From positions 1-9,604 of the forward strand of contig PMOU01000146.1 of NCBI GenBank assembly GCA_003161205.1: 9,604 nt of DNA, given 5' to 3'. Source of the stretch: Actinomycetota bacterium. Its GTDB lineage: Bacteria; Actinomycetota; Actinomycetes; Streptosporangiales; Streptosporangiaceae. Position 1 is the stretch's first letter. Every line of letters begins with the position of its first letter. The notes beneath the pieces are model-generated. The model worked only from the letters and a program-made list of their open reading frames with translations, had not been told where the DNA came from and made no database searches. Position numbers and translations under genes: made by a program. Below are positions 1 through 5,908 of this stretch, one piece after another.

Positions 1-207
1 AGCCGGCTCGCGCAGGCCACCGGGCAGCGGTTCGGGCTGATCCAGACGACCCTGTACGCGGGCATCACTCCCGGCGTCGACGTGGCCGGCTTCACCGACA
101 TCACCAGCGGGAACAACGGCGCCTACCCGGCCGGGCCAGGCTGGGACGCCTGCTCGGGCCTGGGCAGCCCGGAGGGTACCGCCCTGCTGAAGAGGGTGCA
201 GTCCTGA
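1..207 (+). CDS. S53 family peptidase (sedolisin/kumamolisin-like), C-terminal part
   Basis: The reading frame is open from base 1 and ends at TGA 205-207, giving 68 residues of a protein whose start lies outside the window. The tail has the hallmark sedolisin C-terminal calcium site. An Asp-Ile pair lies in TDITSGNNG (about residues 32-40), followed by AGPGWDACSGLGSPEG (about 44-59). In family S53 the calcium ligands are that Asp and Ile plus two Gly and the Asp of the GxGWD segment, and all are present here. S53 enzymes are acid-active serine-carboxyl endopeptidases, usually secreted with a large propeptide. The catalytic Glu, Asp and Ser lie upstream and cannot be checked, so activity is inferred from the family. 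The C-terminal domain ends normally, with no sign of truncation at this end. Confidence 0.88.
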   Translation, partial: SRLAQATGQRFGLIQTTLYAGITPGVDVAGFTDITSGNNGAYPAGPGWDACSGLGSPEGTALLKRVQS

Positions 208-219
208 GCTGGATGACGG

Positions 220-248
220 TTGACACTGCCAACTGAGAGACGCATACT
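220..248 (+). promoter_or_regulatory. Sigma-70-type promoter of the MFS-TetR operon
   Basis: A perfect -35 box, TTGACA (220-225), is followed after 17 bp by CATACT (243-248), which matches 4 of 6 positions of TATAAT. This short segment is clearly more A/T-rich than the surrounding coding DNA. The predicted transcription start is near 255, leaving a leader of about 40 nt before the MFS start codon. The assignment rests on consensus match and spacing only. Confidence 0.6.
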
Positions 249-250
249 TT

Positions 251-265
251 TGGTAGTTACTTTCA
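251..265. promoter_or_regulatory. Candidate TetR-type operator
   Basis: TGGTAGTTACTTTCA is an imperfect palindrome centred on T258, with the symmetric pattern TG-nn-AGT-n-ACT-nn-CA (5 of 7 positions per half-site). It lies just downstream of the -10 box and over the predicted transcription start, where a bound repressor would block initiation. The TetR gene at the end of the operon is the natural candidate to bind it. A second, wider inverted repeat, ACTGCCAA (225-232) and TTGGTAGT (250-257), straddles the -10 box and could be an alternative site. Binding is inference. Confidence 0.4.
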
Positions 266-298
266 TTTAGATGTGACTGCCGATGGGATGTGAGTGTC

Positions 299-1933
299 AT
301 GCCGGACAACTCGGCCCGCAAGTGGTGGGCCCTGGTCGCGATCGCGGCGAGCGTGCTGGTCGTCGGGCTCGACCTGACGGTGCTGAACCTGGCGCTGCCC
401 ACGATCGCGAACGACCTGCATGCCTCGACCAGCGACCTGCAGTGGTTCTCGGACGCGTACAGCCTGGTGCTGGCGGCCGCGATGCTGCCGGCCGGGCTGC
501 TCGGCGACCGGTTCGGGCGCAAGAAGGTCCTGCTGGCCGCGCTGTTCCTGTTCGGGGCCAGCTCGGCGGCCTGCGCCTACGCGGGCGGCACCGGTGAGCT
601 GATCGCGGCCCGGGCGGTGCTCGGGATCGGCGCCGCCGCGATCTTCCCGCTGTCGCTGTCGGTGATCCCGGTGCTGTTCGCCCCGGAGGAACGGCAGAAG
701 GCGATCGCGCTGATGGCGTCGGCCACCTTCATCAGCTTCCCGATCGGGCCGATCGTCGGCGGCTACCTGCTCGACCACTTCTGGTGGGGCTCGGTCTTCC
801 TGATCAACGTGCCCGTGGTCGTGCTGGCCCTGATCGCCGTGGCGGTCCTGCTGCCGGAGTCGCGCAGCGAACAGCGGCCGAGCGTCGACATCGTGGGCGT
901 GATCTTGTCCAGCGCGGGGCTGGCCGGGCTGACCTACGGATTCATCAAGGCCGGCCAGAACGGCTGGACGAACGTCGCGGCGCTGGCCACCATCGCCGCC
1001 GGGGTCGTGGTGCTGGCCGTCTTCGTGGCCTGGGAGCGGCGGATCACCCGGCGCGCGGGCCGGGTCCGCCCGCTGGTCGAGCTCCGGCTGTTCCGCATCG
1101 CCGGCTTCACCTGGGGCACGGCGCTGGCCACCTTGGTGTCGTTCGCGATGTTCGGCATCTTGTTCGCGATGCCGCAGTACTTCCAGGAGGTCCGCGGCGT
1201 GAACGCCCTGGGCAGCGGGCTGCGGCTGCTGCCCATGATCGGCGGCATGGTCATCGGCATGATCGGCGGCACCCGGATGGCCTCGCCCCGCCAGGGGGCC
1301 GAAGGTGCGGGCGCCCGCGCGCCGCTGGCCAACGTGAAGACGCTGGTCACGGTCGGGTTCACCCTGATGGCCGCGACGCTGGCGGTGGGGGCGACCACCA
1401 GCATCACCAGCGGCACCGGGTTCGCGGCGGCCTGGTTCGCGGTGTTCGGCCTGGGGCTGGGGCTGGCCATGCCGCAGACGATGAACGCGGCCCTGTCCGC
1501 GCTGTCCGCCGAGCGCAGCGGCTCGGGCTCGGCCCTGATCTCGGCGCTGCGCCAGGCCGGCGCCACCATCGGGGTCGCGGTGCTCGGCACCGTGCTCGAC
1601 TCGGTGTACCGCGGGCACCTGGCCGTGACCCACCTGCCCGCGACCGCCGCGGCGACCGCCAGGAACAGCGTGGTGGCGGGCGTGGAGCTCGCGCACACGC
1701 TGCATTCGGCGGCGCTGCTCGGCTCGGCCCGCAGCGCGTTCGTGACGGGCCTGGACGCGATGCTCTGGGTCTGCGCCGGCATCGCGCTGGTCAGCGCCGT
1801 CCTCGCGCTGATCTTCCTGCCCCGCCGGGCCGAAGGGACCGGCGGCACGGCCGCACCCGGGGCCGGCGTTGCGGCCGAGGCCGGCGCTGCGGCCGGTGAA
1901 AGCGACGCGCAGCGGGCACAGTTGGAAGTGTGA
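299..1933 (+). CDS. DHA2-family MFS multidrug efflux transporter (EmrB/QacA type)
   Basis: This is a proton-coupled inner-membrane exporter of about 544 residues, the usual size for the 14-helix DHA2 family. The first helix carries the DHA2 signature LDLTVLN followed by LALPTI (about residues 24-36). Motif A is GLLGDRFGRKK (67-77), and motif C is SFPIGPIVGGY (146-156), which marks antiporters. Hydrophobic segments continue to about residue 510. The last 30 residues are a polar Ala/Gly-rich tail containing an 18-bp tandem repeat. I chose ATG 299 because GGGA (285-288) sits 10 nt upstream; an in-frame GTG at 290 would add three residues but has no spaced ribosome site. The stop overlaps the TetR start by 4 bp, so the two genes are probably co-transcribed and translationally coupled. 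The substrate cannot be read from sequence; a role in drug or toxic-metabolite export is inferred from the family. Confidence 0.9.
   Translation: MPDNSARKWWALVAIAASVLVVGLDLTVLNLALPTIANDLHASTSDLQWFSDAYSLVLAAAMLPAGLLGDRFGRKKVLLAALFLFGASSAACAYAGGTGELIAARAVLGIGAAAIFPLSLSVIPVLFAPEERQKAIALMASATFISFPIGPIVGGYLLDHFWWGSVFLINVPVVVLALIAVAVLLPESRSEQRPSVDIVGVILSSAGLAGLTYGFIKAGQNGWTNVAALATIAAGVVVLAVFVAWERRITRRAGRVRPLVELRLFRIAGFTWGTALATLVSFAMFGILFAMPQYFQEVRGVNALGSGLRLLPMIGGMVIGMIGGTRMASPRQGAEGAGARAPLANVKTLVTVGFTLMAATLAVGATTSITSGTGFAAAWFAVFGLGLGLAMPQTMNAALSALSAERSGSGSALISALRQAGATIGVAVLGTVLDSVYRGHLAVTHLPATAAATARNSVVAGVELAHTLHSAALLGSARSAFVTGLDAMLWVCAGIALVSAVLALIFLPRRAEGTGGTAAPGAGVAAEAGAAAGESDAQRAQLEV
1861..1896 (+). 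repeat. 18-bp tandem duplication in the MFS C-terminal tail
   Basis: Two adjacent 18-bp units (1861-1878 and 1879-1896) match at 16 of 18 positions, differing at unit positions 9 and 18. In frame they encode similar Ala/Gly-rich hexapeptides in the polar tail after the last helix. They keep the reading frame and look like a slippage duplication in low-complexity DNA. Confidence 0.75.
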
Positions 1934-2556
1934 CGGACATGCTCGGCACGAGCCAGGACCAGCCATCCGGCCTGCGCGAGCGGAAAAAGGCCAGGACGCG
2001 TGCTGCGCTGCGGGAGCACGCGCTCAGGCTGTTCCGCGAGCAGGGCTACCAGGCCACCACCGTGGAGCAGATCGCCGCCGCGGCCGACGTCTCGCCCAGC
2101 ACGTTCTTCCGGTACTTCCCGAGCAAGGAAGACCTCGTGCTGCAGGACGACATGGACACCCGGATGCTGGCGGCGCTGGTCCGGCAGCCGGCCGGGCTGG
2201 CCCCGGTCGCCGCGATCCGCGCGGCCACCCGGGAGGCGCTGGGCTCCTATACCGGAGCCGACCTGGACCTGCTGCGCGAGAACCTGATCCTCACCCTGAC
2301 GGTGCCCGAGGTCCGGGCGCGCGCCTTCGACGAGTTCGCCCGGTCGATCAGGGTGATGAGCGAGGCGCTGGCCCGGCGGGCCGGCCGCCCGGCGGACGAC
2401 CTGGCGATCCGTACCATCGCGGGCGCGACCATCGGCGTGGTGATGTCGATCGCGATGCCGTGGGACGGGACCGGGGCCGACGGGCAGGGCATCGAGGAGA
2501 TGTTCCAGCGCATCGACGAGGCGCTCGCCCTGCTCGAGGCCGGGCTGCCGCTCTGA
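1930..2556 (+). CDS. TetR family transcriptional regulator
   Basis: This is a 208-residue DNA-binding regulator of normal TetR length. The N-terminal domain (about residues 15-70) contains the typical first helix LRERKKARTRAALREHALRLF, and then the helix-turn-helix TTVEQIAAAADVSPSTFFRYF (about 43-62), followed by PSKEDLVL. The C-terminal part is helical and resembles the ligand-binding domain of the MftR-like subgroup, although that subgroup call is less sure. GTG 1930 overlaps the MFS stop as GTGA, a coupling arrangement. ATG 1939 is a rival start, since GGAAG (1924-1928) is only 1 nt from the GTG but 10 nt from the ATG. The likely role is repression of the upstream exporter and of its own gene through a site near 251-265, relieved by a pump substrate. 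This regulation is inferred from gene order. Confidence 0.9.
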   Translation: MTDMLGTSQDQPSGLRERKKARTRAALREHALRLFREQGYQATTVEQIAAAADVSPSTFFRYFPSKEDLVLQDDMDTRMLAALVRQPAGLAPVAAIRAATREALGSYTGADLDLLRENLILTLTVPEVRARAFDEFARSIRVMSEALARRAGRPADDLAIRTIAGATIGVVMSIAMPWDGTGADGQGIEEMFQRIDEALALLEAGLPL

Positions 2557-2571
2557 GCTAGCTCCGGGACT

Positions 2572-2592
2572 CCGGGGCAATAAGCTCCCCGG
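2572..2592 (+). terminator. Possible hairpin terminator after the MFS-TetR operon
   Basis: CCGGGG (2572-2577) pairs with CCCCGG (2587-2592) to give a 6-bp all-G/C stem around a 9-nt loop, starting 15 nt after the TetR stop. No U-tract follows, as is common in high-GC actinobacteria, so termination is only suggested. A perfect 10-bp palindrome, GAGCTAGCTC (2555-2564), also overlaps the stop codon. Confidence 0.35.
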
Positions 2593-2626
2593 CCCGTGGC
2601 TTACGTGCGGCTCGGACCGCGAGCGG

Positions 2627-2632
2627 CATAAT
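2627..2632 (+). promoter_or_regulatory. Candidate -10 box for the DUF2254 gene
   Basis: CATAAT matches 5 of 6 bases of TATAAT and stands in an otherwise G/C-rich gap, 62 nt before the DUF2254 start codon. No convincing -35 box is found at 16-19 bp upstream, so the call is weak. Confidence 0.3.
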
Positions 2633-2694
2633 GGGCGGGAAGACAAGGGTGAGCCGGGAAGTCTGGTCGGCATGATCAAGCTCGGGAGCCGGCC

Positions 2695-4113
2695 ATGTAC
2701 CGCGGCCTTATTTCATCGGCGCTAGCCTCGCACTGGCGCCGTGAAGTACTGCGGACCAGCCTGTGGTTCGTGCCTGCCGTCGAGGTCGCGGCGGCCATTG
2801 CGCTGTTCGCCGGCACGCTCACCGCTGACCGCGCCGCCTACCGCGGCGATTTCACCCTGCCGGGCTGGGTCATCAGCGGCAGCGCCGACGCGGCCCGGGA
2901 GATCCTGACCGCGATCGCCGCTGCCATCATCACCGTGGTCGGTGTCGTCTTCTCCATCATCTTGGTCACCCTGACCCTGGCGTCGACCCAGTTCGGGCCG
3001 CGGATGCTGCGGAACTTCATCCGCGACCGCGGCACCCAGGTGACCCTCGGCACGTTCGTCGCCACCTTCGTCTACTCGGTGCTCGTGCTCGCCTCGATCG
3101 GCACCGGGTCGCACGGCGACTTCGTGCCGCATATCAGCGTGACCGTCACGTTCGGGCTGATGGTCGCCGACCTAGGCGTGCTCATCTACTTCATCCACCA
3201 CACGGCGATCTCGATCCAGCTGCCCCAGGTGATCGCGGGCATCGCCGGGGACCTGACCGAGGCGATCCAGACGCAGGGCAACCAGCCGCGCGGAGGGCCG
3301 GAGAGTGGCACGTCCCCGGTCCAGTTGCTCGCCCTGGCGGACTCGGCCGGCGGGATCCTGCTCGCCCCGGAGAGCGGGTACCTGCAGTTCATCAAGCACC
3401 AGAACCTGGTCAAGCTGGCCACCAAGGCCAACGCCGTGATCAGCCTGGAGCAGCGGCCGGGCCACTTCATCGTGCAGGGACACAGGTACGCGACCGTCTG
3501 GCCGCCGGAGGCGGCGCCGCTGGTGCGGCAGGCCCTGGGACGGACGCATGTCGTCGGTCCCTACCGGACCCTGACCCAGGACATGTCGTTCGGCATCGAC
3601 CAGCTCGTCGAGATAGCGCTCCGCGCCCTGTCCGCGGCGGTTAACGACACGTTCACGGCCTTGACCTGCATCGATTGGCTCGGGGAGAATCTGTGCAAGA
3701 TCGCGACCGGGTGGCATCCCGCCCGCGTGCACCGCGACGCCAAGGGCTTCGTCCGGGTCATCTCGGCCGAACCGACCTACGACCGGCTGGTGCAGCGTTC
3801 GTTCGAGAAGATCAGGCAATCCAGCCTCGGCGCGCCGGCGGTCATGATCCGCATGCTGGAGGCGATTATCCGGATCATGGCCGAGACCACCAGCGACGGG
3901 CAGCGGCGGGTGCTGCTCGATCAGGCCGCCATGATCGACCGGGCCAGCGAGCGCTCGATCCCCGAAGCCGCCGACCGGGCCGACATCCGGCGGCGCTACG
4001 AGGCCATCTTGACCCTGGAGTCGAGGCTGGCCGCCGACGGCCAGGCGCGGGAGAAGGTGCGGCAGGCCAGGGAAGCCGACCTGTCAGACCCGGGCCAGGA
4101 TCTGAACGGGTGA
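2695..4113 (+). CDS. DUF2254 family membrane protein
   Basis: This is a 472-residue predicted inner-membrane protein of a conserved family with no established function. Four hydrophobic segments lie near residues 22-42, 70-97, 118-138 and 146-168, followed by a soluble region of about 300 residues that is probably cytoplasmic. Family hallmarks are visible. They include FSIILVTLTLASTQFGPRML with the following RNFIRDRGTQ (about 86-115) and the motif FGIDQLVEIALRALSAAVND (299-318). Most family members I know read SP-x-x-NDP at the end of that motif. Here it is SAAVNDT, so the two prolines are replaced while the Asn-Asp pair is kept. ATG 2695 has GGGAG (2684-2688) 6 nt upstream. It is probably a single-gene unit, since 138 bp separate it from the TetR gene and about 96 bp from the next start. 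No transport or enzymatic role is claimed. Confidence 0.88.
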   Translation: MYRGLISSALASHWRREVLRTSLWFVPAVEVAAAIALFAGTLTADRAAYRGDFTLPGWVISGSADAAREILTAIAAAIITVVGVVFSIILVTLTLASTQFGPRMLRNFIRDRGTQVTLGTFVATFVYSVLVLASIGTGSHGDFVPHISVTVTFGLMVADLGVLIYFIHHTAISIQLPQVIAGIAGDLTEAIQTQGNQPRGGPESGTSPVQLLALADSAGGILLAPESGYLQFIKHQNLVKLATKANAVISLEQRPGHFIVQGHRYATVWPPEAAPLVRQALGRTHVVGPYRTLTQDMSFGIDQLVEIALRALSAAVNDTFTALTCIDWLGENLCKIATGWHPARVHRDAKGFVRVISAEPTYDRLVQRSFEKIRQSSLGAPAVMIRMLEAIIRIMAETTSDGQRRVLLDQAAMIDRASERSIPEAADRADIRRRYEAILTLESRLAADGQAREKVRQAREADLSDPGQDLNG

Positions 4114-4133
4114 GCAAAATAGGTCGCACGTGA

Positions 4134-4161
4134 TGTCGGAAACGCGGCTCGGCCGTTCGTG
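4134..4161 (+). promoter_or_regulatory. Possible ECF-type promoter of the DGPF/YciI gene
   Basis: TGTCGG (4134-4139) is one base from the TGTCGA -35 element that I recall being reported for ECF42-controlled DGPF genes in Streptomyces. A CGTG (4158-4161) follows after 18 bp and only partly resembles the reported CGA/TC -10 element. The pair lies 49-76 nt before the GTG start. The spacing is somewhat long and the motifs are short, so this is a lead rather than a firm call. Confidence 0.25.
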
Positions 4162-4173
4162 GAATGCGATGAA

Positions 4174-4192
4174 GGGTGCCAGCGGGGCACCC
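4174..4192 (+). other. Leader hairpin just before the DGPF/YciI ribosome site
   Basis: GGGTGCC (4174-4180) and GGCACCC (4186-4192) form a perfect 7-bp stem with the 5-nt loop AGCGG. It ends 7 nt before the GGAGG ribosome site (4200-4204). It could terminate read-through from the DUF2254 gene, stabilise the downstream mRNA, or affect translation. The sequence does not decide between these, and no U-tract follows. Confidence 0.45.
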
Positions 4193-4209
4193 GCCGGATG
4201 GAGGCAAGC

Positions 4210-4554
4210 GTGAAGTACGTCATCTTGATCATGTTCACCGAAGCGGGCCGGAACGTGACCGAGGCCGAGAACCAGGCCTGGTACAACGACATCACGGCCT
4301 GGTACGAGAAGGGCGGCGGCGGATCGGGCAAGCTGGCCGACGGCGGCCACCAGCTTGCGCCGGCGGCCGCGGCCAAGACGGTGCGGGCCAGCGGCGTCAC
4401 CGACGGCCCGTTCATGGAGACCAAGGAGGCTCTCGGCGGGTTCTCCGTGCTCGAGACCGACACCATCGACGAAGCCGTGGAGATCGCGAAGACCTGGCCC
4501 GGCGTGGAGCGGGGCTGGATGACGATCGAGGTCCGGCCCGTACTGGCGATGTGA
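4210..4554 (+). CDS. DGPF-domain protein (YciI/YCII-related family)
   Basis: This is a small soluble protein of 114 residues with a ferredoxin-like alpha/beta fold by family. It starts MKYVILIMFTEAGRN and carries the family's naming motif as DGPFMETKEALGGFSVLET (about residues 65-83). It ends in EVRPVLAM, where EVRP is the usual last strand of the family. GTG 4210 is chosen because GGAGG (4200-4204) lies 5 nt upstream and the protein then begins with the family-typical MKY. In-frame ATGs at 4198 and upstream would add residues not seen in relatives, and the 4198 ATG overlaps the ribosome site. DGPF proteins have no settled function. They are known mainly as partners and likely targets of ECF42 sigma factors, and such a sigma gene lies next door on the opposite strand. 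Confidence 0.88.
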   Translation: MKYVILIMFTEAGRNVTEAENQAWYNDITAWYEKGGGGSGKLADGGHQLAPAAAAKTVRASGVTDGPFMETKEALGGFSVLETDTIDEAVEIAKTWPGVERGWMTIEVRPVLAM

Positions 4555-4565
4555 CGCCGGCGTGC

Positions 4566-4601
4566 CCGTCTGACGGACCCTGACCTGGGCCCGTCAGAGG
4601 G
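4566..4601. terminator. Bidirectional terminator-like hairpin between convergent genes
   Basis: TCTGACGG (4569-4576) pairs with CCGTCAGA (4591-4598). After one A/C mismatch the stem continues as CCC (4578-4580) with GGG (4587-4589), closing a 6-nt loop. The structure fills the 39-bp gap between the DGPF stop and the sigma stop and includes the sigma stop codon itself. It can fold in either transcript, as expected for a shared terminator of convergent genes. There is no clear T-run on either side. Confidence 0.6.
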
Positions 4602-5868
4602 ACAGGCCGCGGGCGAGCAGCTCGCGCTCGGCCGGGTTGGCGGCCAGCGCGAGCGCCCGCTCGCGGGCGGCGCGGGCCTCGTCGTCGCGTCCGAGCCGGG
4701 CCAGCAGCCCGGCCCGGAGCGCGTGGAAGAGCCGGTACCCGTCGAGCTCGTCCGCGAGCGGCGCGATCTCGGCCAGCGCGGCCTCCGGGCCGGCCACATA
4801 GCGGGTGGCGACGGCCCGGTTGAGGAGCACCACCGGCGACGGGGTCAGAGACTGCAGCCGGCCGTAGAGCAGGCGGATCTGAATCCAGTCGGTGTGATCG
4901 TAATCCGGCGCCTCCGCGTGCAGGGCCGCGATGGCCGCCTGGACCTGGTACGGCCCCGGCCCGCGCAGCGCGAGCGCGCGGTCCAGCAGCCGGACGGCCT
5001 CGGTGATCAGCGCGCGGTCCCACCGCGCGCGGTCCTGTTCCGCCAGCCGGACCAGACGTCCCCAGCCGTCGAACCGGGTGGCCGCCCGGGACTCGTGCAG
5101 CAGGAGCAGCGCGAGCAGCCCCAGGACCTCGGGCTCGCGCGGCATCAGCCGGTGCAGCAGCCGGGTCAGCGACACGGCCTGGGCCGCCAGGTCACGCCGG
5201 GCCGGCTGCCGCCCCGCGCTGGCCAGGTAGCCCTCGTTGAAGACGAGGTAGATGACGGCCAGCACCTCAGCGAGCCGGCCCGCGAGCTCATCGGGATCGG
5301 GCACGCGCATGTCGGCGTGCGCGGAGCGCAGGGCCTTGCGGGCCCGCAGCAGCCGCTGGGTCATCGCGGCCTCGCCGACCAGGAACGCGGCGGCGATCTC
5401 GGCGGCGCTCAGGCCGCATACGGCCCGCAGCGTGAGCGCGATCTGCGACTCGCGGGGCAGCACGGGGTGGCAGCAGGCGAAGATCATGCCGAGGAGCTCG
5501 TCATCAGCGGCCCCGTCCCCGTCGTCGGCCCCGCCGTCGGCCCCGCCGCCGTAGGGCCCGCTGCTCTCGGCCCCGTGGGTGTAGGCCCCGTCCGGGCCCC
5601 CGGTCATGGTCGCCGCGAGCAGGGCCAGCTTCTCCTGCCCGACCCGGGCCCGGCGCAGCCGGTCGATGGCCTTGCGCCGCGCGGTGGTGGCCAGCCAGCC
5701 GGCATAATTGGGCGGCTCCTCGCCGTCGCGCCAGTGCTCGATCGCCTCGAGGAAAGCGTCCTGCACCGCGTCGGCGGCCAGGCCCACGTCGCCGATCCGC
5801 GCCGCGAGGGCGGCGGTAATCCGCGCGGCCTGCAGCCGGTAGATCTGCTCGAGCTGAGCCTCGTCCAA
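4594..5868 (-). CDS. ECF42-type RNA polymerase sigma factor with long C-terminal extension (DUF6596)
   Basis: This alternative sigma factor directs RNA polymerase to specific promoters. From the TTG start it has 424 residues, near the usual size of the group. Region 2 spans about 5-80, with AADAVQDAFLEAIEHW and YAGWLATTARRKAIDRLRR. Region 4 spans about 123-185, with CCHPVLPRESQIALTLR and GLSAAEIAAAFLVGEAAMTQ. The C-terminal extension (about 195-424) keeps group motifs: YLVFNEGY (207-214), EVLGLLALLLLHESRAA (247-263), EQDRARWD, GPYQVQAAIAALHAEA (305-320), TDWIQI and SPVVLLNRAVA (344-354). TTG 5868 is preferred: ATG 6036 would overlap the crotonase gene by 128 bp and add 56 low-complexity residues, while GAGG lies 8 nt before the TTG. 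The linker at about 81-122 is enlarged and Gly/Asp/Ala-rich. The gene lies 40 bp after the crotonase gene and may be co-transcribed with it. The family, rather than the start, is the sure part. Confidence 0.88.
   Translation of the reverse strand: MDEAQLEQIYRLQAARITAALAARIGDVGLAADAVQDAFLEAIEHWRDGEEPPNYAGWLATTARRKAIDRLRRARVGQEKLALLAATMTGGPDGAYTHGAESSGPYGGGADGGADDGDGAADDELLGMIFACCHPVLPRESQIALTLRAVCGLSAAEIAAAFLVGEAAMTQRLLRARKALRSAHADMRVPDPDELAGRLAEVLAVIYLVFNEGYLASAGRQPARRDLAAQAVSLTRLLHRLMPREPEVLGLLALLLLHESRAATRFDGWGRLVRLAEQDRARWDRALITEAVRLLDRALALRGPGPYQVQAAIAALHAEAPDYDHTDWIQIRLLYGRLQSLTPSPVVLLNRAVATRYVAGPEAALAEIAPLADELDGYRLFHALRAGLLARLGRDDEARAARERALALAANPAERELLARGLSL
5509..5600 (-). repeat. GGCCCC-rich minisatellite in the sigma factor linker
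   Basis: On the + strand GGCCCC occurs at 5509, 5527, 5539, 5569, 5584 and 5595, six copies in 92 bp. The first five are spaced by multiples of 3. A perfect 12-bp unit, GTCGGCCCCGCC, is repeated in tandem at 5524-5535 and 5536-5547. The stretch encodes a Gly/Ala/Asp-rich linker between regions 2 and 4 of the sigma factor. It looks like slippage expansion that preserved the frame. Confidence 0.7.
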
Positions 5869-5883
5869 GAGCTGAGCCTCGTC
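5848..5883 (-). repeat. 18-bp tandem duplication at the sigma factor start
   Basis: Two adjacent 18-bp units (5848-5865 and 5866-5883) match at 16 of 18 positions. Read on the minus strand they encode DEAQLL and DEAQLE. The upstream unit contains both the GAGG ribosome-site candidate and the TTG taken as the start codon, so the duplication shapes where translation begins. Confidence 0.85.
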
Positions 5884-5908
5884 AAAGATCTGGGCTGGTC
5901 CGCCGGGC

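Noticed and set aside
888..893. TCGACA/TGTCGA matches to an ECF42-like -35 element inside the MFS gene (also near 2436 in the TetR gene)
   Set aside because: They lie inside coding sequence, with no downstream gene start at a suitable distance. Six-base matches are expected by chance in this GC-rich DNA.
263..1966. Long minus-strand open frame opposite the MFS gene (567 codons)
   Set aside because: It is antisense to a clear DHA2 transporter, is made mostly of Arg, Gly, Gln, His and Asp, and shows no family motif. Such frames are usual opposite G/C-ending codons.
934..2679. Long minus-strand open frame across the MFS and TetR genes (581 codons)
   Set aside because: It is a shadow of two well-supported genes, with low-complexity Ala/Arg/Pro composition and no recognisable domain.
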